Shown: positions 1 through 7,535, counted from the stretch's first letter. The stretch: 14,484 nt of DNA from an uncultured Sphingobacteriaceae bacterium (GCA_937875035.1 CALNCF010000380.1:1-14484); one strand, 5' to 3'. The notes: a model not told the origin generated them from the sequence alone. Made by a program: numbers and translations.

Positions 1-1
1 C

Positions 2-358
2 CGTTTCTACCTGGTGGATTCCATCGGTAAGAAAATAAAAGTAGTGAATGAAGTAGCCCAGGCTATCGGCCTGAGCAACCTGCGTGCAGAGCATATGCGT
101 GCCGAACAGGTAGATCAGCAGTTCGATTTCGTGGTATCGCGGGCAGTGACCCGTTTCGCGGAGTTCTATCCCTGGGTAAAAGGAAAATTTAAAAAGGAAA
201 GCAGGCATGAGCTGGCCAATGGTATCCTGTACCTGAAAGGGGGCGACCTCGACGAAGAGATCCGGGAGATGAAACGCAAAGCGGTTAAATACCCGATCCC
301 GGCCTACTTTAAAGAAGAATTCTTCGAAACCAAGTTCGTGGTGTACGTTCCGGCTTAG
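2..358 (+). CDS. rsmG: 16S rRNA (guanine-N7) methyltransferase RsmG, C-terminal part (5' end outside window)
   Basis: The reading frame is open from the window edge and ends at TAG 356-358, giving about 118 residues. RsmG (formerly GidB) uses S-adenosylmethionine to methylate N7 of a conserved guanine in the 530 loop of 16S rRNA, in the cytoplasm. The visible part starts with RFYLVDSIGKKIKVVNEV, the family's second Rossmann strand and following helix. It continues with FDFVVSRAVTRFAEF, which matches the family's SRAV motif, and an LKGGDLDEEI stretch near the end. The SAM-binding glycine motif lies before the window, so about half of a typical 200-220 residue protein is missing. This is a cut by the window, not a broken gene. 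Its stop directly abuts the stop of the opposite-strand TPR gene. The identification is from recognised family motifs. Confidence 0.9.
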   Translation, partial: RFYLVDSIGKKIKVVNEVAQAIGLSNLRAEHMRAEQVDQQFDFVVSRAVTRFAEFYPWVKGKFKKESRHELANGILYLKGGDLDEEIREMKRKAVKYPIPAYFKEEFFETKFVVYVPA

Positions 359-1123
359 CTACTTCAATTTTGCCAGCAAAGCCTTGCAATCGTTTACACG
401 GTAAGGATCATCACGAGTGATCATCGGCAGGCTTACAGCCTTTTCCAGTAATTTCCGGGCTTCAGCCTTCTTTCCCATATACACATAATTCAGCGCGGCA
501 TCGTAATGATACAGGATATACCCCGGGCGGTTCTGCATAGCTTTCTGGAAGTACAGCTCAGCCTGCGCAAAGCTGCAGTTTTCCGGAACGCCTCCATACA
601 AGGCTTTCGCGGCTAATACTTTTACCGATGACATATTCGAGATCTCGCGGTTCAGCCTTCCCATAATATGATTGGCGCCCGCGTGCTTAGGATCAAGGGC
701 AAGGGCCCGTTCTGCCTGTTGTTTGATCAGCCTGGCGTTCTTCAAACGTCCTTCGCTGTCGGCCAGGAGACTGAGCCTACCCAGGGCCAGCGCGTAGTTG
801 AAATGATGCTCTGCGTTTTTTTCGTTCAGGCGAATCCCCGTCTGCGCATAGCTCTGCGCTTTTTCATAGCTGGCTACCTGTTGCTCCCTGCTTTTCTGGC
901 GATCGCCTGTTACGGAAAGCAGGCAAGAGGCCTGCTGCAGGGCCATCTCGTTATCCGGTTCTTTCTTTAATACCGATTCGAACTTCGCAAGAGCTTCCTG
1001 CTCTTTGTACTGGGCCTTTAATCGTTTCCCTTCGGCGAGAAGCGCTTCAGTATCCTGTGCGAATGCTGTAATAGTGAATAAGATAAAAAAGCTTAACAGG
1101 TGCAGTTGTTTCATCAGTGTCAT
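359..1123 (-). CDS. Exported tetratricopeptide-repeat protein
   Basis: This is a 254-residue protein, or 251 if it starts at the second ATG (1114). The second start gives a cleaner signal peptide (MKQLHLLSFFILFTITAFAQ, cleavage likely before QDTEAL), so it is probably periplasmic or outer-membrane associated. The rest is helical with TPR-like pairs. One lies at about residues 28-65 (ending KFESVLKKEPDNEMAL). One lies around 85-150, with HHFNYALALGRLSLL and AERALALDPKHAGANHIMGR. One lies at about 200-235, with YHYDAALNYVYMGKKAEARK. The layout resembles bacterial proteins often labelled regulator-of-microtubule-dynamics-like, but that name carries no known bacterial function. TPRs normally bind other proteins; no partner can be named. 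It is divergent from dprA across 32 bases and convergent with rsmG with no gap. It has no catalytic motif. Confidence 0.8.
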   Translation of the reverse strand: MTLMKQLHLLSFFILFTITAFAQDTEALLAEGKRLKAQYKEQEALAKFESVLKKEPDNEMALQQASCLLSVTGDRQKSREQQVASYEKAQSYAQTGIRLNEKNAEHHFNYALALGRLSLLADSEGRLKNARLIKQQAERALALDPKHAGANHIMGRLNREISNMSSVKVLAAKALYGGVPENCSFAQAELYFQKAMQNRPGYILYHYDAALNYVYMGKKAEARKLLEKAVSLPMITRDDPYRVNDCKALLAKLK

Positions 1124-1137
1124 TTAAAGTTCTTTGA

Positions 1138-1168
1138 TAAAGATATTGATCTGCGATGAACGCGCCAA
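1138..1168 (-). promoter_or_regulatory. Possible Bacteroidota-type promoter for the TPR gene
   Basis: On the minus strand there is a TTG (1168-1166), a 20-base spacer, then TATCTTTA (1145-1138). The latter differs at one base from the Bacteroidota -7 consensus TAnnTTTG. Transcription would begin near 1131, only about 8 bases before the ATG at 1123 but 17 before the ATG at 1114. This mildly favours the second start. The -33 element would lie inside the first codons of dprA. Such short matches occur by chance, so this is a suggestion only. Confidence 0.3.
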
Positions 1169-2268
1169 CCGCCGAGCTTCTTTTTTACGACATAGCCCTG
1201 AGCCTGTTGCCTGCCATAGGGCCGGTGCTGGCCAGGAGCCTGGTGAGCCATTGCGGTTCCCCGGAGCTCGTTTTCCGTGCCCGCAAATCGGAGCTGACCA
1301 GGATTCCGGGCATCGGCCTGCGGATTGCCGGGCAGATCATCTCACAGGATATTTACCGAAAAGCGGAGGAGGAGCTGGAGTTTATCAGCAGGAATAAGAT
1401 CCGGGTGTATTCGTACCTCGACCAGGAATACCCCAAACGCTTAAAGCATTGCGTGGACGCGCCTGTTGTTTTATACAGTAAGGGAAATGCGGATCTGAAC
1501 CATCATCGCATCATCAGCGTGGTGGGCACACGAAAGGCGACCGATTATGGTCGCGGCTTATGCGCTGAGCTGCTGTCGGAGCTCGCCGTTTACGACCCAT
1601 TAGTGGTAAGCGGACTGGCCTATGGTATCGACATTGCCGCGCACAAGGAAGCGCTGAAGAACGGCCTGGCTACACTCGGTGTGTTAGGGCATGGTCTCGA
1701 TAAGCTTTACCCGGCGGGTCATACTTCCATCGCCCGGCAGATGATGGAGCAGGGCGGCCTGCTTACCGAGTATACCAGCGGCACCCGGCCCGACCGGGAG
1801 AACTTTCCTGCGCGGAACCGCATCATTGCCGGGCTGGCTGATGCCACCCTTGTGGTCGAAGCCTGGGAATCGGGAGGTGCGCTGATCACAGCCGACATCG
1901 CCAATTCATATAACCGTGATGTGATGGCTTTTCCGGGCAGGGTACGCGATGTATCTTCCGGAGGTTGTAACCGCCTGATCCGGCAGCACAAGGCGCATAT
2001 GATCACCTGTGCGTCTGACCTGGTGCAATTGCTTTCCTGGGACGAGGAGGAACGGAGCAGCGCGGGTCGCCAGCAGAAGCTCTGGGAAGAGCTCACATCC
2101 GAAGAGAAGAAAATAGCTACGATCATGCAGCAGAATGCTTGTATAGCGATTGATGAGCTGGCCCTTCGATCGCATTATAATATGAGTAAATTAGCGGCTG
2201 TTTTATTACAGATGGAGATGAAGGGGATGATCAGGGCTTTGCCCGGCAAGGTATATGAGCTGAGCTGA
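1156..2268 (+). CDS. dprA: DNA-processing protein DprA
   Basis: This is a 370-residue protein, normal for the family. DprA (Smf) binds incoming single-stranded DNA in the cytoplasm and loads RecA during natural transformation. Many non-transforming bacteria also keep it. Residues about 8-65 form a helix-hairpin-helix region (LLPAIGPVLARSLV, then RIPGIGLRIAGQI). Residues about 105-300 are the Rossmann-like core with the family motifs SVVGTRKATDYGR, VVSGLAYGIDIAAHKEAL, LGHGLDKLYPAGH, NFPARNRIIAGLAD, VVEAWESGGALITA and AFPG. The last 60 or so residues (SEEKKIATIMQQ to PGKVYEL) fit the winged-helix DprA C-terminal domain. No residue looks abnormal. The ATG at 1156 gives the expected N-terminus. 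The gene reads away from the TPR gene; the phosphatase gene starts 99 bases downstream. Confidence 0.95.
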   Translation: MNAPTAELLFYDIALSLLPAIGPVLARSLVSHCGSPELVFRARKSELTRIPGIGLRIAGQIISQDIYRKAEEELEFISRNKIRVYSYLDQEYPKRLKHCVDAPVVLYSKGNADLNHHRIISVVGTRKATDYGRGLCAELLSELAVYDPLVVSGLAYGIDIAAHKEALKNGLATLGVLGHGLDKLYPAGHTSIARQMMEQGGLLTEYTSGTRPDRENFPARNRIIAGLADATLVVEAWESGGALITADIANSYNRDVMAFPGRVRDVSSGGCNRLIRQHKAHMITCASDLVQLLSWDEEERSSAGRQQKLWEELTSEEKKIATIMQQNACIAIDELALRSHYNMSKLAAVLLQMEMKGMIRALPGKVYELS

Positions 2269-2327
2269 TCCTTAACATGAAAGAAACATGGTATTGTTAA
2301 ATTGCCTGGCAGCGGTAAACGCCGTGA

Positions 2328-2341
2328 CGGAACCTGTTCCG
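2328..2341. promoter_or_regulatory. Inverted repeat upstream of the alkaline phosphatase gene
   Basis: CGGAAC-CT-GTTCCG is a perfect 6-base inverted repeat with a 2-base spacer, 26 bases before the phosphatase ATG. A further palindrome, TATAATTATA, lies at 2354-2363 and would sit near the transcription start or leader. A looser pair, TTAACA (2272-2277) and TGTTAA (2295-2300), lies just after the dprA stop. The position and symmetry would suit a dimeric regulator binding site, but no known operator is recognised. Confidence 0.3.
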
Positions 2342-2367
2342 GATCATATAACATATAATTATACATT

Positions 2368-3459
2368 ATGATGAAAAGAAGAATTATTGTGATGGGGCTG
2401 TCGGCCCTGGTATTAAGCGGTGTACTGGCATTTGTCAATCCAAAGGCCCCGGCACCCAAAGCAAAGAATGTGATCCTGATGATCGGCGATGGCATGGGTC
2501 TGACCCAGATCAGCTATGGATTGCTAACCTCTACAGAGCGTATGAATTTTGAGCGTTTCCGGGTGATGGGGTTGAGCCGTACTTCTTCCTCCAATCACAA
2601 GATCACCGATTCGGCAGCAGGTGCCACGGCTTTGTCGATCGGGAAAAAAACGTACAATGGCGCGATAGGTGTGGATGAGAACGGGCTTCCGCAGAAGACC
2701 ATCCTGGAAATCGCCGCGGAAAAAGGGAAAGCAACAGGCATGGTGGCGACCTGTGTTATTACACACGCGACTCCCGGCAGTTTTATCGCGCACCAGTCGT
2801 CCCGCGAAAAGTATGAGGCGATCGCCGGGGATTTTATGACCAAGGACATTACCCTGTTTATTGGCGGGGGACTGGATCATTTTAACAAGCGTAAAGACAG
2901 TGTTGACCTGACGGCAAAGCTGAAAGCGAACGGTTACGAGGTGATCACCGATATGAAAGAGCTCTGGAATTACCAGGGGGCTAAAAAAGTAGCAGCGCTG
3001 GTGGCTCCAAAGCATTTGAAAAGCATGCAGGAGGGACGTGGTGATTTCCTGCCACGGGCAAGCCAGCTCGCCATACAGAACCTGGACAAAAACAAATCGG
3101 GATTCTTCCTCATGATCGAGGGGTCGCAGATAGACTGGGGCGGCCATGCTAACGATGCGGAATACATCCGCCAGGAGCTCATGGATTTTGATGCGGCGAT
3201 CGGGAAGGTGCTTGATTTCGCAGAAAAGGATGGGAACACCCTTGTGATCGTCACTGCAGACCATGAAACAGGAGGTTTCGCACTAAGCGGCAATGAAGAC
3301 GACAAGAAGCAGAATGCCGTGATCCCGGCCTTCACCACCAAGAGTCACACGGCTACGGCGGTGCCTGTATTCGCTTATGGTCCCGGGGCGGAAGAGTTCA
3401 TGGGTATTTACCAGAACAACAGCATCTTTGATAAGATGATGAAGGCCTTTGGATTTTAA
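2368..3459 (+). CDS. Secreted alkaline phosphatase, PhoA family
   Basis: This 363-residue metalloenzyme releases phosphate from phosphomonoesters, most likely in the periplasm. The N-terminus (MMKRRIIVMGLSALVLSGVLA) is a signal peptide. All family ligands are visible. D41 lies in MIGDGMG, and the nucleophile S82 in DSAAGATAL. H133 and T135 are in THATPGS. Mg ligand E251 and Zn ligands D256 and H260 lie in MIEGSQIDWGGHAND. D298 and H299 are in TADHETGG, and Zn ligand H327 in KSHTATAVPV. R146 (HQSSREKYE) is a candidate phosphate-binding arginine. The length is close to the cold-active TAB5 enzyme and shorter than E. coli PhoA, so the large crown insertions appear absent. ATG codons at 2368 and 2371 are both possible starts. 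The family is certain; whether it answers to phosphate starvation cannot be read from the sequence. Confidence 0.95.
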   Translation: MMKRRIIVMGLSALVLSGVLAFVNPKAPAPKAKNVILMIGDGMGLTQISYGLLTSTERMNFERFRVMGLSRTSSSNHKITDSAAGATALSIGKKTYNGAIGVDENGLPQKTILEIAAEKGKATGMVATCVITHATPGSFIAHQSSREKYEAIAGDFMTKDITLFIGGGLDHFNKRKDSVDLTAKLKANGYEVITDMKELWNYQGAKKVAALVAPKHLKSMQEGRGDFLPRASQLAIQNLDKNKSGFFLMIEGSQIDWGGHANDAEYIRQELMDFDAAIGKVLDFAEKDGNTLVIVTADHETGGFALSGNEDDKKQNAVIPAFTTKSHTATAVPVFAYGPGAEEFMGIYQNNSIFDKMMKAFGF

Positions 3460-3532
3460 TAGTTTGAAGGATATCCCTACTTTGTATCTTTTTAGTGATG
3501 ATTTTGTCATCGATAGCAGGAAAGCCGATATT

Positions 3533-3580
3533 GTTGTACCTATAAATAAAGGGGCGGGGTGTACAACCCGGCCTCATTTT
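3533..3580. promoter_or_regulatory. Nested inverted repeats in the leader of the M2 peptidase gene
   Basis: The 142-base gap between the phosphatase and peptidase genes holds GTTGTAC, matched about 20 bases later by GTACAAC. The second arm is itself the centre of a near-palindrome, GGGGTGTACAACCC, with TGTACA at the centre and one mismatched pair. A weak promoter-like pair, TTTTG (3502-3506) and TATTGTTG (3529-3536, one base off TAnnTTTG), lies just upstream with 22 bases between. The repeats could be an operator or an RNA hairpin in the leader. No T-run follows, so a terminator is less likely. Confidence 0.3.
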
Positions 3581-3601
3581 GCAAACCAACCTAAATCTCA
3601 A

Positions 3602-5401
3602 ATGAAAAAATTAATTCTACTCTTAGCTGTTGCCTGGTCCCTGGCCTCCTGCAAAACCGGTGACCAGGTGAAAAAAGAAGCCCAGGCGTTCATCGATTCC
3701 TATACAGCCGAATATGTGAAGCTGTACACAGCCTCTTCCGAAGCGCAATGGAAATCCAATATTGAGATTGTGGAAGGTGACAGCACCAATGCCCTGGCTA
3801 CCCAAAAAGCGAACGAAGCATTTGCTGCCTTTACCGGAAGCAAGGAAAACATTGAAAAGGCGACCCGTCTGCTGAAAGAGAAATCAAAGCTTTCGGATTT
3901 GCAGGTGAAGCAGCTGGAGGTGATCCTCTTCGCAGCAGCGAATAACCCGCAAACAGTAGAAGACGTGGTGAAACAGCGGATCAAAGCGGAAACCGAACAA
4001 ACGGAGAAGCTGTTCGGCTTTGAGTTTAAGATCGATGGCAAGCCGGTTTCTACCAATGATATTGATGATATCCTGAAAAGCGAAACGAACCTCGAAAAGA
4101 GAAGAAAAGCATGGGAAGCCAGCAAAGAGGTAGGAAAAGGTCTGAAATCGGGCCTGGTAGAGTTGAGAGAGCTGCGTAATAAAACGGTCAAGGCTTTGGG
4201 CTATCATGATTTCTTTACCTACCAGGTTTCTGAGTATGGAATGAAGACGGATGAAATGATGGCGATGATGACCAAGCTGAACCAGGAGCTTCGTCCCCTG
4301 TTCCGTGAGCTGCACACCTACGCGCGTTACGAGCTCGCTAAAAAATATGGTGTGAAGGAAGTGCCGGATTATTTGCCGGCCGACTGGCTGCCTAACCGCT
4401 GGGCGCAGGACTGGAGTTCCATGACCACGGTAGACGGGCTGGATATTGATGGCATCCTGAAAACAAAATCGCCGGAATGGATCGTGAAAGAAGGAGAAGA
4501 TTTTTACAAGAGCCTTGGCTTTGCGCCCCTGCCACAGGTATTCTGGGACAAATCCAGCCTGTACCCGCTGCCTAAGGATTCAAAGATCAAAAAGAACAAC
4601 CATGCTTCGGCGTGGCATATGGACCTTGATAAAGATGTGCGCAGCCTGATGAGCATTGAGCCGAACTCTGAATGGTTCGAAACCTCTAACCATGAGCTGG
4701 GGCATATTTATTATTATATGACCTATACCAACCCGGATGTGCCGCCATTATTGAGAGCAGGTGCAAACCGTGCATATCATGAAGCTATGGGAAGCCTGAT
4801 GGGACTCGCTGCTATGCAAAAGCCTTTCCTGGTGAATAAAGGACTGGTGTCTGCGGACGCGAAGGTAGATGAGATCCAGGTGTTACTGAAAGAAGCGCTG
4901 AACTATGCCGTATTTATTCCTTTCGCAGCCGGAACGATGAGCGAATTTGAGAAATCCCTGTACGCGGATAACCTGCCTGCATCGGAATTCAATAAAAAAT
5001 GGTGGGAGCTCGCTAAGAAATATCAGGGGGTAGTACCTCCTGCAGAAAGAGGTGAAGCCTATTGCGACGCGGCTACGAAAACACACATTAACGATGACGC
5101 AGCACAGTATTACGACTACGCCCTTTCGTATGTGATCCTCTTCCAGCTGCACGATCATATCGCGAAAGAGATCCTGAAGCAGGATCCCCGGGCGACCAAT
5201 TACTATGGAAACAAGGAAGTGGGCCAGTTCCTGCGCGACATCATGTACCCGGGTGCATCCAAAGACTGGAGAGCCGTGCTGAAAGAAAAAACAGGGGAAG
5301 ACCTGAACGCGAAAGCGATGCTCAGCTATTTCGAACCCCTGATGAATTACCTGAAAGAAGTGAACAAGGGACGGAAGTACACCCTTCCTGAAACCCTGTA
5401 A
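3602..5401 (+). CDS. Peptidase M2 (ACE-like) zinc metallopeptidase, lipoprotein
   Basis: This is a 599-residue protein of the angiotensin-converting enzyme family; eukaryotic members remove C-terminal dipeptides. MKKLILLLAVAWSLASCKTG is a lipoprotein signal with lipobox LASC, so the mature protein starts at Cys18 and is membrane-anchored. The zinc site is intact: H364, E365 and H368 in NHELGHIYYY, with the third ligand E394 in AYHEAMGSLMGL. H495, Y503 and Y506, in THINDDAAQYYDYALSYV, align with the substrate-binding His and Tyr residues of ACE, followed by a conserved-looking FQLHDHI. The spacing from HEXXH to the Glu is two residues longer than in human ACE. The frame is open back to a TTG at 3449, but ATG 3602 is chosen because it gives the lipoprotein signal. 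Its natural substrate is unknown; a role in peptide scavenging is inference. Confidence 0.93.
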   Translation: MKKLILLLAVAWSLASCKTGDQVKKEAQAFIDSYTAEYVKLYTASSEAQWKSNIEIVEGDSTNALATQKANEAFAAFTGSKENIEKATRLLKEKSKLSDLQVKQLEVILFAAANNPQTVEDVVKQRIKAETEQTEKLFGFEFKIDGKPVSTNDIDDILKSETNLEKRRKAWEASKEVGKGLKSGLVELRELRNKTVKALGYHDFFTYQVSEYGMKTDEMMAMMTKLNQELRPLFRELHTYARYELAKKYGVKEVPDYLPADWLPNRWAQDWSSMTTVDGLDIDGILKTKSPEWIVKEGEDFYKSLGFAPLPQVFWDKSSLYPLPKDSKIKKNNHASAWHMDLDKDVRSLMSIEPNSEWFETSNHELGHIYYYMTYTNPDVPPLLRAGANRAYHEAMGSLMGLAAMQKPFLVNKGLVSADAKVDEIQVLLKEALNYAVFIPFAAGTMSEFEKSLYADNLPASEFNKKWWELAKKYQGVVPPAERGEAYCDAATKTHINDDAAQYYDYALSYVILFQLHDHIAKEILKQDPRATNYYGNKEVGQFLRDIMYPGASKDWRAVLKEKTGEDLNAKAMLSYFEPLMNYLKEVNKGRKYTLPETL

Positions 5402-5419
5402 GGAATTAAAACCCTGATG

Positions 5420-5456
5420 ATGAGTGTGTTTTTTATACACACTCATTGTTTTTTAT
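5420..5456 (+). terminator. Intrinsic terminator after the M2 peptidase gene
   Basis: ATGAGTGTGT (5420-5429) pairs perfectly with ACACACTCAT (5437-5446) around a 7-base loop. This is followed by TG and a run of T residues. It begins 18 bases after the peptidase stop codon, the expected place for a Rho-independent terminator. It is the clearest terminator in the window, and it separates the peptidase from the MBL-fold gene. Confidence 0.9.
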
Positions 5457-5502
5457 AGCCTGCCTGTTTTTGGTACATTATGTGCACAGGACACCATCTA
5501 AA

Positions 5503-7047
5503 ATGCCATCCATGAAACCGACCCGATATTTCATTGCGCTTAGCTTCCTGGTTCTTTGTCTGTCCCGGCAGCAGAGCCTGGCTCAAACCGCACTGGCGCA
5601 GGTAGATCTGGGCCCGAAGATCACGAATGATATGCTTAGCCGTGCCATGTCCGTATACGGAATGAACAGCCGCGCGGCGGAGCCCTATACGATCATCGAA
5701 ACGGGCAAGCGTTATCGTTACGATCACCTGGTACATCCTGATTCTGCCTGGGTGGATGACTATAACCGGGTGGTCCATGTGTTCCCGGCGGAAAACGAGC
5801 TGGAGGTGGGCCTGTACAGTCAGGAACTGGGGAGCAGTGAGGTCGATTCCATGCGAAGCATCCGGAAAGCGGATTCCTGGTATGAGCTTCGGGGAGCCTA
5901 TGCGCTGCGTTACGACAGCATCCGTTCCAAAGAAATGTATAACCAGCTTATCTTTAATTACCCGGCTATGCTGTTAGCAGATATCCTTTCCCATAAGGAA
6001 CAATTCAAATGGAAAACTTCGGGCATCCTGCAAGGCCTGCCCGTTATGACTTTCCGTTATATTGATGTAGCCGGAACTTCCTGGATGATCTCCTTCGACA
6101 ATAAGACCGCGCAGATCGTACAGGCGGAATCAGTTAAAGATCATGAGCTGCTGGGCGATGTGACGGTTTCGTACCGCTATACCGAATACATGAAGCTGCG
6201 GAATGTGCACTTCCCTTCGCACGTTGTTCTGAAAGAGAATGAACGTACGATCTGCGACCTGCAGCAGTCGATGATCATGAATACCGGGTACCAGCCGGTA
6301 AGCCTTCCCGATTCCCTCACGGATGCGGAAACCGGGAAGGCCGTTAACTACTACATTACGCGCGACCAGATCCGTATCAGCCCGGTGGCGCAGAACCTGT
6401 ACAGCATAGAGCTGCCGCAGGCAAACAGCCGCCTGATGCTTGCCCTGTTCAAAGATTACAGCGTATTGCTTGAAGGGGCTTTCAACAGCCGGAATGGTGA
6501 CATGGTGATGGATACGCTGCGGAAGATGTTTCCCAAACAACCTGTAAAATATGCGTCGTACAGTCATTTTCATGATCAGTATATCGGTTTTGTCCGCAGC
6601 CTGGTATATTATGATGTCATCCTGCTTTTCCCTCCAAATAACCTGTCGTGGGTGAGAACCATTGTGAACGGGAAGCATACGATAACAAGGGATAGCCTGT
6701 CGGAAAGGAGTAAAGCCATGAAGTACGAGCTTGTTCCACAGAAAAAAATAATAAAGGATAGCAGGAACCGCCTGGAGATCTTCCAGGTAGGGCCGAATCA
6801 TACGGCGGAATACCTGGTCTTCTATTTTCCCAGGCAGAAGATCGCGTTTACCGGTGACCTGGTCTTTGTAAAGGATACCGAGCCCGTTCCGGCTGCGGGA
6901 GAGCGGACACGGAAGCTCTATAAGCGCATGCAGCAGTTGAAATGGAAGGTCGATACGATATATACCTCCTGGCCATTACAAGGGTATGGCGTGAAAAACG
7001 TAATGTCTTACAGCGATCTGCAGAAAGCCTGCACGGAATCGCATTAG
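5503..7047 (+). CDS. Exported metallo-beta-lactamase-fold protein with a degenerate metal site
   Basis: This is a 514-residue protein with a signal peptide ending near SLAQ, so it is exported. ATG 5503 (MPSMKPTRY) and ATG 5512 (MKPTRY) are both possible starts; the second gives a more typical signal. Residues about 40-300 form a mostly beta N-terminal part, with YRYTEYMKLRNVHFPSHVV resembling domains that precede MBL folds in exported hydrolases. The MBL part begins near SPVAQNLYSIELPQANSRLML. The metal motif HxHxDH is seen as H355-F-H357-D-Q-Y, so two His remain but the Asp and last His positions are Gln and Tyr. H433 (GPNHTAEYL) and D452 (FTGDL) are present. The usual terminal His is replaced in YTSWPLQGYG. 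It may bind one metal or none. The fold call is firm; the reaction is unknown. It has its own transcription unit after the terminator. Confidence 0.75.
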   Translation: MPSMKPTRYFIALSFLVLCLSRQQSLAQTALAQVDLGPKITNDMLSRAMSVYGMNSRAAEPYTIIETGKRYRYDHLVHPDSAWVDDYNRVVHVFPAENELEVGLYSQELGSSEVDSMRSIRKADSWYELRGAYALRYDSIRSKEMYNQLIFNYPAMLLADILSHKEQFKWKTSGILQGLPVMTFRYIDVAGTSWMISFDNKTAQIVQAESVKDHELLGDVTVSYRYTEYMKLRNVHFPSHVVLKENERTICDLQQSMIMNTGYQPVSLPDSLTDAETGKAVNYYITRDQIRISPVAQNLYSIELPQANSRLMLALFKDYSVLLEGAFNSRNGDMVMDTLRKMFPKQPVKYASYSHFHDQYIGFVRSLVYYDVILLFPPNNLSWVRTIVNGKHTITRDSLSERSKAMKYELVPQKKIIKDSRNRLEIFQVGPNHTAEYLVFYFPRQKIAFTGDLVFVKDTEPVPAAGERTRKLYKRMQQLKWKVDTIYTSWPLQGYGVKNVMSYSDLQKACTESH

Positions 7048-7049
7048 AC

Positions 7050-7535
7050 TTAATGTTCCGGGTATTGGAAATAAACCAGCTCACCGGTACCCTTGCTGAG
7101 CATTGCCCAGCTTTCAAACCCGAAACGGATACCCGCACTGCCCGCCGTGGGCAGGTTGCCGATATTCTGTCCGCTGAGATAGGAGGCCATCATGGTAAAG
7201 GCCGGGTTATGGCCGAACAGCACGGCCGAATTGTATTCATCGGGCAATTGATTAATGATATGGAGCAGGGCAGGCAGCTCGGCTTCATAGATGTCTTCGT
7301 TCAGTGTGATGTGTTCGATCTCTTTTCCATAGACGCCCGCAAAAGCTTTGGCTGTTTGAAATGCACGGGTGGCAGGTGATGAAAGCCAATAGGCAGGGTT
7401 ATATTCCTTGCTGAATTTCTTCGCCATCCGCAGGGCTTCCTTCTGCCCGGTCTGATCGAGGCTTCGCTCAAAGTCGCTCATGCCCGGCGCGATCTTTTCG
7501 GCCTTGCCATGACGTATCAGGAACAGTGTTTTCAT
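7050..7535 (-). CDS. sixA: Phosphohistidine phosphatase SixA-like (histidine phosphatase superfamily)
   Basis: This is a 161-residue protein. It begins MKTLFLIRHGKAE, the superfamily RHG signature, with H9 as the likely phosphorylated catalytic residue. R57 in SSPATRAFQTA and H109 in LFGHNPAFT are the expected partner residues. SixA enzymes remove phosphate from phosphohistidine, first described on Hpt domains; close relatives act on other substrates, so the function is from the family only. The ATG at 7535 overlaps the stop of the glycosyltransferase gene by one base (TGATG), which suggests translational coupling. The frame stays open to 7607, but that N-terminus lacks family similarity and overlaps the upstream gene, so I reject it. 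The stop lies two bases from the stop of the opposite-strand MBL-fold gene. Confidence 0.88.
   Translation of the reverse strand: MKTLFLIRHGKAEKIAPGMSDFERSLDQTGQKEALRMAKKFSKEYNPAYWLSSPATRAFQTAKAFAGVYGKEIEHITLNEDIYEAELPALLHIINQLPDEYNSAVLFGHNPAFTMMASYLSGQNIGNLPTAGSAGIRFGFESWAMLSKGTGELVYFQYPEH

Noticed and set aside
1134..1397. 87-codon plus-strand open frame
   Set aside because: It overlaps dprA in another frame and has no similarity to any family I know.
2524..3264. 246-codon open frame on the minus strand
   Set aside because: It lies wholly inside the alkaline phosphatase gene, which has every catalytic motif. The antisense protein has no recognisable family, so it is a frame shadow.
3449..3601. 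Upstream extension of the M2 peptidase to a TTG start
   Set aside because: The extra residues look like translated leader DNA. The internal ATG at 3602 gives a textbook lipoprotein signal.
6130..6801. 223-codon minus-strand open frame
   Set aside because: It is antisense to the MBL-fold gene, has no recognisable domain and no sensible start context.
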